A stretch of 64,000 bases of DNA from an uncultured bacterium (lineage in GTDB: Bacteria > Bacteroidota > Bacteroidia > Bacteroidales > Bacteroidaceae). The position numbers and the translations under genes are program-made. Where the stretch lies: contig CAJMSE010000007.1 of the NCBI GenBank assembly GCA_905216025.1, positions 1 through 64,000 of the forward strand, given 5' to 3'. Below the pieces are notes generated by a model. It had not been told where the DNA came from. It saw only the letters and a list, made by a program, of their open reading frames with translations, and did no database searches. Below are positions 55,666 through 62,247 of this stretch, one piece after another (the stretch's first letter is position 1; each line of letters begins with the position of its first letter).

Positions 55666-57510
55666 ATGACAAAGGAAGAGAACGAACAGAGATTAGCGCG
55701 ACTGAAAGCTATCGTCAGCAGCATGCCCGGCAAACCGGGCAGCTACCAGTATTACGATGCCGACGGGAAGATTATCTACGTGGGTAAGGCGAAGAACCTG
55801 AAGAACCGTGTTTCGTCGTATTTCCACACGGAGGTAGACCGCTTTAAGACCAAGGTGCTCGTCAGCAAGATACATGATATATCGTATACCGTGGTGAACA
55901 CGGAGGAAGATGCGCTGCTGCTCGAGAACAGTCTGATAAAGAAATACAACCCCCGCTACAACGTGTTGCTTAAGGACGGGAAGACCTACCCCAGCATCTG
56001 CGTGACCAACGAGCCGTTCCCGAGGATTTTCAAGACGCGCACCATAAACAAGAAATGGGGCACTTACTACGGTCCTTACTCGCATCTCGGTTCGATGTAT
56101 GCCGTTCTCGACCTCATAAAGAAGCTCTGCCGCCCCCGCACGTGCCGTTTCCCGCTCACGGAGGCGGATATCAGCCGCCACCGCTACAGCGTGTGCCTCG
56201 AATACCATATAAAGAACTGCGGAGGCCCGTGCGCAGGCCATCAGACGGCAGAGGACTACCGCAGGAACATCGACCGCGCACGGGAAATTCTCAAGGGAAA
56301 CACCCGCGAAGTGCTGCGCGACATGCGCGCGGAGATGGAGGCCCTTGCCGAGCAGCTGCGCTTCGAGGAAGCCGAGGAGATAAAGAAGAAGTATCTGCTC
56401 ATAGAGAGCTTCTGCGCGAAGAGCGAGGTGGTGAGCCACATCATCACGAACGTGGACGTCTTCACGATAACGAGCGACGAGAAGACGGCTTTCATCAACT
56501 ATATCCACGTCACGGCGGGCAGCATCAACCAGTCGTTCACCTTCGAATACCGCAAGAAACTCGACGAGACCGACGAGGAACTGCTTGCCCTCGGCATCGT
56601 CGAGATGCGCGAGCGCTTCCGCAGCACGTCGCGCGAGATAGTGGTGCCCTTTACCCTCGACCTGCCGTTAGAGGGCGTGACGCTCACCGTGCCGCAGCGC
56701 GGCGACCGCAAGACGCTGCTCGACCTGTCGCAGATGAACTGCCGGCAGTACCGTTTCGACCGCCTCAAACAGGCTGAAAAGCTCAATCCGGAGCAGAAGG
56801 CGGTGCGCCTGATGAAGGAGATACAGGACGCCCTGCGGCTGCCTAAGATGCCCTATCAGATTGAGTGCTTCGACAACTCTAACATATCGGGAACGGACGC
56901 CGTGGCGGCCTGCGTGGTGTTCAAGAAGATGAAGCCGAGCAAGAAAGACTACCGGAAATATAACATCAAGACCGTCACCGGCCCGGACGACTATGCTTCG
57001 ATGAAGGAGGTCGTCAGACGGCGGTATACGCGCCTCATCGAGGAACGCTCCCCCCTGCCCGACCTCATCATCACCGACGGCGGCCGGGGACAGATGGAGG
57101 TGGTGCGCGAGGTCGTCGAAGACGAGCTGCACCTGCAGATTCCCATCGCCGGACTGGCCAAGAACGACCGCCACCGCACCAACGAGCTGCTCTACGGCTT
57201 CCCGCCGATGGTGGTGGGCATGAAGACGGACAGCGAGCTCTTCCGCCTGCTCACGCACATACAGGACGAGGTGCACCGCTTCGCCATCACCTTCCACCGC
57301 GATAAGCGCTCCAAGCATGCCCTGCACAGCGAACTGGACGACATCCGCGGCATCGGACCGAAGACAAAGGAGGCCCTGCTGAAGCGCCTCAAGACCGTCA
57401 AGCAGATTAAAGAATCTGACTTACAGACACTTACCGGCATCGTCGGCGCTGCAAAAGCGGGAATCATACACAGCCATTTCCACGGCGGTTCCGCATCTGC
57501 CGAGGCATAG
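55666..57510 (+). CDS. uvrC: Excinuclease ABC subunit C
   Basis: Makes both incisions around DNA lesions during nucleotide excision repair, with UvrA and UvrB. 614 residues in the usual order: GIY-YIG nuclease (about 20-100; GSYQYYDADGKIIYVGKAKNL), Cys cluster, UVR domain (about 210-245; EALAEQLRFEEAEEIKKKY), RNase H-like endonuclease (IECFDNSNISGTDAVAACV; LPDLIITDGGRGQM) and C-terminal helix-hairpin-helix (LDDIRGIGPKTKEALL). All catalytic motifs look intact. It follows the second parS-like site and precedes the dtd group. Confidence 0.97.
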   Translation: MTKEENEQRLARLKAIVSSMPGKPGSYQYYDADGKIIYVGKAKNLKNRVSSYFHTEVDRFKTKVLVSKIHDISYTVVNTEEDALLLENSLIKKYNPRYNVLLKDGKTYPSICVTNEPFPRIFKTRTINKKWGTYYGPYSHLGSMYAVLDLIKKLCRPRTCRFPLTEADISRHRYSVCLEYHIKNCGGPCAGHQTAEDYRRNIDRAREILKGNTREVLRDMRAEMEALAEQLRFEEAEEIKKKYLLIESFCAKSEVVSHIITNVDVFTITSDEKTAFINYIHVTAGSINQSFTFEYRKKLDETDEELLALGIVEMRERFRSTSREIVVPFTLDLPLEGVTLTVPQRGDRKTLLDLSQMNCRQYRFDRLKQAEKLNPEQKAVRLMKEIQDALRLPKMPYQIECFDNSNISGTDAVAACVVFKKMKPSKKDYRKYNIKTVTGPDDYASMKEVVRRRYTRLIEERSPLPDLIITDGGRGQMEVVREVVEDELHLQIPIAGLAKNDRHRTNELLYGFPPMVVGMKTDSELFRLLTHIQDEVHRFAITFHRDKRSKHALHSELDDIRGIGPKTKEALLKRLKTVKQIKESDLQTLTGIVGAAKAGIIHSHFHGGSASAEA

Positions 57511-57628
57511 GCAGACAATCCGGAAATCCCTCATCACCCTATCATATACCCATCCGCACCTCATATACACCTATCACCGGCTGCATAATAATCCGCTTTA
57601 TATACTATAACATCGGTCTTACGGAGTT

Positions 57629-57735
57629 GTTACGTGCCGCGTATAACAGTGTTACGTGCCATGCGTAACACTGCAACGTGCCACGCGTAACAGTGTGACG
57701 CGTGGCACGTAACAATGCTACGAGCCGTCCGGAAG
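57629..57735. repeat. Second array of tandem 19-bp palindromes (22-bp period)
   Basis: Four clear units start at 57629, 57651, 57673 and 57695 (for example GTTACGTGCCATGCGTAAC), separated by 3 bp, with a decayed fifth unit at 57717. Same design as 14542-14648. It lies in the gap between uvrC and the dtd promoter. A CTCCCC palindrome follows at 57736. Confidence 0.85.
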
Positions 57736-57763
57736 CCCCTCCCAGCCTCCCCAAAGGGGAGGA
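57736..57763. repeat. CTCCCC/GGGGAG palindrome, copy 2
   Basis: CCCCTCCCA then GCCTCCCCAAAGGGGAGGA, following the tandem palindrome array. Confidence 0.6.
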
Positions 57764-57855
57764 GACGCGCACAGACAGGCACAGACGGGCCGCCGGAAGC
57801 ACCGTCAAAGCCCTAAAAACAGGGCGAAACAAACACGTTTTCGGAAAATTATATG

Positions 57856-57863
57856 TAAGTTTG
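57856..57863 (+). promoter_or_regulatory. -7 promoter element for the dtd group
   Basis: TAAGTTTG followed by GCAT, a full TAnnTTTG match, with TTTTCGG about 20 bp upstream. The leader to the dtd ATG (57966) is about 95 nt. Confidence 0.6.
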
Positions 57864-57965
57864 CATATTAAATAAACAAGGTAATGTTTTCAAAGAAACA
57901 AGATAACCGGTTTAAAGAAACAAACCTATCATATCAAATAAACAACCATATCAGCACCATAAAAG

Positions 57966-58418
57966 ATGAGAATAGTGATACAGCGCGTGACCCACGCTTC
58001 GGTCGCGATAGACGGTAAGGTGAAGTCGGCCATAGGCCGCGGTTTCCTGATACTGCTCGGGATATGCGGGGAGGATACGGAAGAAGACGTCGAATGGCTG
58101 GTGAAAAAGGTGGCCGCACTGCGCGTCTTCGACGATGCAGACGGCGTGATGAACCTCCCGATAACCGATATCGGCGGAGAGGCGCTCGTGGTGAGCCAGT
58201 TCACGCTGATGGCATCATATAAGAAAGGCAACCGCCCATCGTGGCTGCGCGCCGCCCATCACGAGACGGCAATACCGCTCTACGAACGCTTCTGCAGCCG
58301 TCTCGGCGAGGCCATAGGACGCCCCGTCGGCACGGGCGAGTTCGGCGCAGACATGAAGGTGGAACTGCTCAACGACGGACCGGTGACGATATGCATGGAC
58401 ACGAAGAACAAGGAGTGA
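57966..58418 (+). CDS. dtd: D-aminoacyl-tRNA deacylase
   Basis: Removes D-amino acids (and Gly mischarged on tRNA-Ala) from tRNA. 150 residues, normal length. MRIVIQRVTHASV at the start, the active-site motif SQFTL (77-81) and the cross-subunit GPVT motif near the C-terminus are all present. Its last codons form one arm of a perfect 19-bp hairpin. Upstream of the mazG-like and deoC genes. Confidence 0.96.
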   Translation: MRIVIQRVTHASVAIDGKVKSAIGRGFLILLGICGEDTEEDVEWLVKKVAALRVFDDADGVMNLPITDIGGEALVVSQFTLMASYKKGNRPSWLRAAHHETAIPLYERFCSRLGEAIGRPVGTGEFGADMKVELLNDGPVTICMDTKNKE

Positions 58419-58446
58419 TTCTTCGGCGAAGAATCACTCCTTGTTC
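58406..58446 (+). terminator. Perfect 19-bp hairpin overlapping the dtd stop codon
   Basis: GAACAAGGAGTGATTCTTC (58406-58424) and GAAGAATCACTCCTTGTTC (58428-58446) are exact reverse complements with a 3-nt loop. The dtd stop (TGA, 58416-58418) lies inside the left arm. There is no long T-tract (TAATTATGAATT follows), so it may be an mRNA-end or partial terminator. Confidence 0.7.
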
Positions 58447-58553
58447 TAATTATGAATTATAAATTATTAATTATAACCAGGTGACAGACTGGAGCGGTTT
58501 CGGAGAATCAAGAGTAACTAAATGAAAATCAAGGAGATATAATATTTAAGGAG

Positions 58554-58919
58554 ATGGATGGAGAGATTAGCATAAAGGATGCCCAGCGCATCGTGGACGA
58601 GTGGATAAAAGAGTATGGGGTGCGCTACTTCTCAGAACTGACGAACATGGCCGTTCTGACCGAGGAGGTGGGCGAGATGGCGCGCATCATGGCCCGCAGA
58701 TACGGCGACCAAAGCTTCAAGGATGGCGAAAAGGCCGACCTCGGCGACGAGATGGCCGACGTGCTGTGGGTGCTGCTCTGCATCGCCAACCAGACGGGAA
58801 CAGACCTCACCGAGGCGTTCCGCAAGAACATTCTCAAGAAGACGAGCCGCGACAAGGACAGGCACAGAAGCAACCCCAAGCTGACGGGCGGCCAAAAGGA
58901 CGGCAAAGCCGCGCAATAG
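58554..58919 (+). CDS. MazG-like nucleotide pyrophosphohydrolase
   Basis: Hydrolyses nucleoside triphosphates to monophosphate and diphosphate, probably house-cleaning of unwanted nucleotides. 121 residues with the single all-alpha MazG-type motif: EEVGE (37-41) and DEMAD (65-69), which supply the Mg-binding acidic residues. The C-terminal 25 residues are basic and low complexity. AAGGAG elements at 58531 and directly abutting the ATG are among the few Shine-Dalgarno-like sequences here. Placed between dtd and deoC. Confidence 0.88.
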   Translation: MDGEISIKDAQRIVDEWIKEYGVRYFSELTNMAVLTEEVGEMARIMARRYGDQSFKDGEKADLGDEMADVLWVLLCIANQTGTDLTEAFRKNILKKTSRDKDRHRSNPKLTGGQKDGKAAQ

Positions 58920-58940
58920 TCTGACAGACAATATATTGCA

Positions 58941-58988
58941 GCCATAATAGCTATAATAGCTATCATAGCTATTATAGCTACTTTAGCC
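58941..58988. repeat. 9-bp tandem TAGCTAT repeats after the mazG-like gene
   Basis: TAGCTATAA, TAGCTATCA, TAGCTATTA, TAGCTACTT and TAGCC follow with a 9-bp period, forming an overall imperfect palindrome. No coding meaning seen. Confidence 0.7.
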
Positions 58989-59040
58989 AGGCCAAAAGAC
59001 CATCAAAGCAAGGCCAAACCGCCTTCAAAGACCACCCTTC

Positions 59041-59112
59041 TCCTCCCCCTGGGGGAGGCCGGGAGGGCTTCCTCTGAGACCGGGAGGGGCCCCTTCGAGG
59101 CTGGGAGGGGCT
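59041..59112. repeat. CTCCCC/GGGGAG palindrome, copy 3 with GGGAGGG(C/G) repeats
   Basis: CCTCCCCCTGGGGGAGG then three GGGAGGGG-type units (CCGGGAGGGC, CCGGGAGGGG, CTGGGAGGGG). Lies 36 bp before the deoC start. Confidence 0.6.
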
Positions 59113-59147
59113 TTACAACATACAATAACCAATAAAACAATAGTATT

Positions 59148-60086
59148 ATGAGTGAAAATCATGCAGAACACTGCTGTTGCGGGCATGACCATGCCCACGA
59201 GGAGAAGAGCAAATACGAGATTGCTCTGAGCAAATATGACGTGAACATCGACGACAGCGCCGTGCGCGAGGCCGTGAAGAAGATCATCGCCGAGAAGGTG
59301 CATGAGAACGACACGCCCGAGGTAAAGAAGTTCCTCATGGGCAGCATCGAGCTGACCACGCTGAAGACCACCGACTCCGAGGAGAGCGTGATGGCCTTCA
59401 CCGAGCGCGTCAACCAGTTCGACGAGGCCTACCCCGCCCTGCCGCATGTGGCCACAATCTGTGTATACCCGTGCTTCGCCAGCGTGGTGAGTCAGACGCT
59501 CGAGGTCGACGGCGTCGAAGTGGCCTGTGTGTCAGGCAGTTTCCCGTCGTCGCAGGCCCTCATCGAGGTGAAGGTTGCCGAGACGGCGCTGGCCCTGAAA
59601 GACGGTGCCACGGAGATAGACATGGTGATGCCGGTGGGCAAGTTCCTCAGCGGCGACTACGAGGGCGTTGCCGACGAGATAGGCGAGCTGAAGCAGGTGT
59701 GCGGCGACCGTAAGCTGAAGGTAATCCTCGAGACGGGCTGTCTCAAGACCGCCTCGAACATCAAGAAAGCCTCCATCATAGCCATGTATGCCGGCGCCGA
59801 CTACATCAAGACGAGCACGGGCAAGCTCGAGCCCGCCGCCACCCCGGAGGCAGCCTACGTGATGTGCCAGGCCATCAAGGAATACTACGATGAAACGGGC
59901 ATACAGATAGGTTTCAAGCCCGCCGGAGGCATCAACTCGGTGATGGACGCACTCATCTATTACACTATAGTAAAGGAGGTTCTGGGCGAGAAATGGCTCA
60001 CCAACCAGTGGCTGCGCCTCGGCACCAGCCGCCTGGCAAACATGCTTCTGAGCGAGATCGCAGGAGAAGAGACGAAGTTCTTTTAA
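59148..60086 (+). CDS. deoC: Deoxyribose-phosphate aldolase
   Basis: Splits 2-deoxyribose 5-phosphate into glyceraldehyde 3-phosphate and acetaldehyde in deoxynucleoside breakdown. 312 residues. The TIM-barrel motifs VILETG and DYIKTSTGKLEPAATPE, the latter with the Schiff-base Lys, are intact, as is KPAGGI. The first 16 residues are unusual: HAEHCCCGHDHAHEE, with five His and three Cys, a likely metal-binding tail not needed for catalysis. The core is typical of the longer Bacteroidetes DeoC. Last of the dtd group. Confidence 0.95.
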   Translation: MSENHAEHCCCGHDHAHEEKSKYEIALSKYDVNIDDSAVREAVKKIIAEKVHENDTPEVKKFLMGSIELTTLKTTDSEESVMAFTERVNQFDEAYPALPHVATICVYPCFASVVSQTLEVDGVEVACVSGSFPSSQALIEVKVAETALALKDGATEIDMVMPVGKFLSGDYEGVADEIGELKQVCGDRKLKVILETGCLKTASNIKKASIIAMYAGADYIKTSTGKLEPAATPEAAYVMCQAIKEYYDETGIQIGFKPAGGINSVMDALIYYTIVKEVLGEKWLTNQWLRLGTSRLANMLLSEIAGEETKFF

Positions 60087-60088
60087 CC

Positions 60089-60414
60089 CTTCCTGACCTC
60101 CCCGAAGGGGAGAAAATGGGAGAGAAAGATGAGAGCCAATGGGAGAGCTGGGAGCTATTAGAAAACTGAGAACCTTGGGAAAACTGGGAGCTATGGGAAG
60201 ACTGAGAGCTATGGGAAAACTGAGAACCATAGTAAGACTGAGGGAAACGGGAAGGCCCAAAACCGCCGGCCCAACCTTTCCTGTCTCTCCTTTTGCTCCC
60301 AGCTTTCCCAGTTTTCCCAAGGCTCCCAGTTTTCCCATAGCTCTCAGTCTTCCCATGGCTCCCAGCTTTCCCATCCTCTCCCATTCCCTCCCCTTTGGGG
60401 AGGCCAGGAGGGGG
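60089..60414. repeat. Large imperfect inverted repeat made of tandem GGGAAAACTGAGAGC units
   Basis: Both ends carry the CTCCCC/GGGGAG palindrome (60089-60112 and about 60386-60414). Inside, the left half (60118-60240) is a tandem series of units such as GGGAAGACTGAGAGCTATG; the right half (60290-60380) is their reverse complement (CATAGCTCTCAGTCTTCCC). The whole could fold as one long hairpin. It follows deoC and precedes a four-helix-bundle gene. No coding signal. Confidence 0.75.
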
Positions 60415-60454
60415 CTCTTAAAAATCAATTAATTATCAAAGAAAATCCACTACT

Positions 60455-61012
60455 ATGAACCCAAAAGATTTTCTCCCTCAAAACAAGAACTACAGAAACC
60501 TTATCGTATACCAAAAGGCCGAGTGCATCTACGACATCACGTTTCATTTCGCCCACAAATATCTCGCCAAAGGCGACCGCACCATCGACCAGATGATACA
60601 GGCTGCCCGCTCGGGGAAGCAGAATATCGCCGAGGGAAGCGCGGCAGCAACGACATCGAAAGAAACTGAAATCAAGCTGACGAACGTGGCAAAGGCAAGC
60701 CTTCAGGAACTATTAGCCGACTATGAGGACTATCTGCGCGTGCGGGGCATGGAGCAATGGACCCCCGACAGCGAGAAATCTGTCAAGACAAGAACCGTGT
60801 GCAGAAAGCACAGCGACAGCGGATTCTATCGCGAAGCGATAGCCTTACGCAACGATGAAACCGTGGCAAACATTGCCATAACGCTTATCCACCAGACCGA
60901 TTTGCTGCTCGAAAGACTGATTGAACACCAGAAAAGCGAATTCCTTAAGAACGGAGGGATAAAGGAAGAGATGTACAGGGCAAGGACAGAATGGAGGAAA
61001 AACAACCAATAA
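60455..61012 (+). CDS. Four-helix-bundle protein with suffix domain (23S rRNA intervening-sequence relative)
   Basis: 185 residues, MNPKDFLPQNKNYRNLIVYQ. The family core LIVYQKAECIYDITFHF, MIQAARSGKQNIAEGSAAATTS and KASLQELLADYEDYLRVR matches four-helix-bundle proteins, and the extended C-terminal region (about 100-185) fits the longer suffix-domain subfamily. Function unknown. Only distantly like the gene at 49192-49644. Both family members here are next to simple or inverted repeats. It stands apart from deoC and has no clear promoter. Confidence 0.85.
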   Translation: MNPKDFLPQNKNYRNLIVYQKAECIYDITFHFAHKYLAKGDRTIDQMIQAARSGKQNIAEGSAAATTSKETEIKLTNVAKASLQELLADYEDYLRVRGMEQWTPDSEKSVKTRTVCRKHSDSGFYREAIALRNDETVANIAITLIHQTDLLLERLIEHQKSEFLKNGGIKEEMYRARTEWRKNNQ

Positions 61013-61183
61013 AGGGAAACAACTCTCTGTGTCTCCGTGTCTCTGTGCTCTATGGAAGTAGCAAAGAAAAAGCGGAAGAATAGGGAAAACAGTAGCGGAG
61101 AAAAGGCAAGGAAAAGCCAAAGAAACAGCAAAAGAATGGAAAAAAGAAAGAGATGGAAATATACTTACCACCTCTTGAAATCT

Positions 61184-62161
61184 TTATTTCTTCCTCTCTA
61201 TCACAAAATCGAGATATGCGCTGAGCGCATCCCGTATCTCTTCATCCCTCACATGATTCTCTATGAACCCGAGGGCCTCGCGGCGGAAGTCGTCCATGCG
61301 GCGCTCGGCATATTCTATGCCGCCGTGCGCCTTCGTGTAATCCACCAGCACGGCGATTTCATCGGCCGTCACCGTGCGGTCCTTCACCTTGCGGGCGAGG
61401 GTCTTTATCGATGGATGCTGTGAATTGTTTACGGCATATATCACGGGCAGGGTGAGCTTGCCTTCGGCCATGTCGTTGCCCGTAGGCTTGCCTATCTCGG
61501 CAGAGTCGTAATAGTCGAAGATGTCGTCGCGTATCTGGAAGATGATGCCGAGGTTCTGCCCGAAGAGGCGTGCCGCCTCTATCTCCTCCTCCGATGCTCC
61601 GGCGGAGAGCGCTCCCATGGCGCAGCAGGCCTCGAAGAGGGCTGCCGTCTTCTGCTTAATCACCTGATAATAAACGTCTTCCGATATTTCTTGATTCTGT
61701 ATGTTGGACAACTGGAGTATCTCGCCGCCGGCCAGTGTGCGGCCCAGCTCTGAGAGATATTCCACTATCGTGATGTTGCGCGTGAAGGCCACGCGGAGCA
61801 GCGCGGTGGAGAGCAGGTAGTCGCCCACGAGCACCGCCACCTTGTTGCCGTATGTGGCGTTCACCGATGCCTGCCCGCGGCGCTCGCTGCTGTCGTCCAC
61901 CACGTCGTCGTGCACGAGACTTGCCGTGTGGAGCAGTTCGAGACCGACGGCCGCGTTCTGCGTCACGCCGGTCACGCAGCCGTAGTTTTTCGCCATCAGC
62001 AGTATGAGCATAGGGCGCATCTGCTTGCCCGTGCGCCGGCGTATATGGGCCAGTGCCTGCGAGAGAAGGCCGTCGGAATGCGTTAGCGACTCGTTGAACA
62101 ACCCGATGAAATCGCCCAGATTGGCCTCTATTGGTTTTCTAATCCGTGATAAATAGTCCAT
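61184..62161 (-). CDS. Trans-isoprenyl diphosphate synthase (polyprenyl synthetase)
   Basis: Condenses isopentenyl diphosphate with allylic diphosphates to build a long prenyl chain, probably the side chain of menaquinone used by the fumarate reductase above. 325 residues. The first Asp-rich motif HDDVVDD (84-90) and the second RDDIFDY (about 210), plus GKQMRP and GNKVAVLVGDYLL, are intact. Length fits a long-chain (octaprenyl or solanesyl type) synthase rather than FPP synthase, but chain length cannot be read from sequence alone. Divergent from polA. Confidence 0.93.
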   Translation of the reverse strand: MDYLSRIRKPIEANLGDFIGLFNESLTHSDGLLSQALAHIRRRTGKQMRPMLILLMAKNYGCVTGVTQNAAVGLELLHTASLVHDDVVDDSSERRGQASVNATYGNKVAVLVGDYLLSTALLRVAFTRNITIVEYLSELGRTLAGGEILQLSNIQNQEISEDVYYQVIKQKTAALFEACCAMGALSAGASEEEIEAARLFGQNLGIIFQIRDDIFDYYDSAEIGKPTGNDMAEGKLTLPVIYAVNNSQHPSIKTLARKVKDRTVTADEIAVLVDYTKAHGGIEYAERRMDDFRREALGFIENHVRDEEIRDALSAYLDFVIERKK

Positions 62162-62177
62162 CGAATCTAATTTGATA

Positions 62178-62185
62178 CAAAATTA
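62178..62185 (-). promoter_or_regulatory. -7 promoter element for the prenyl synthase
   Basis: TAATTTTG on the minus strand, full TAnnTTTG match, 16 bp before the ATG at 62161. The leader would be very short (about 12 nt). Confidence 0.5.
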
Positions 62186-62218
62186 GTTATTTTTATTCGG
62201 ATACTGATTATTTTTTCG

Positions 62219-62226
62219 TACTTTTA
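62219..62226 (+). promoter_or_regulatory. Possible -7 promoter element for polA
   Basis: TACTTTTA differs from TAnnTTTG at the last base only. It lies 21 bp before the polA ATG in the divergent intergenic gap. Confidence 0.35.
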
Positions 62227-62247
62227 CGCTTAAATTTAAATAGAATT

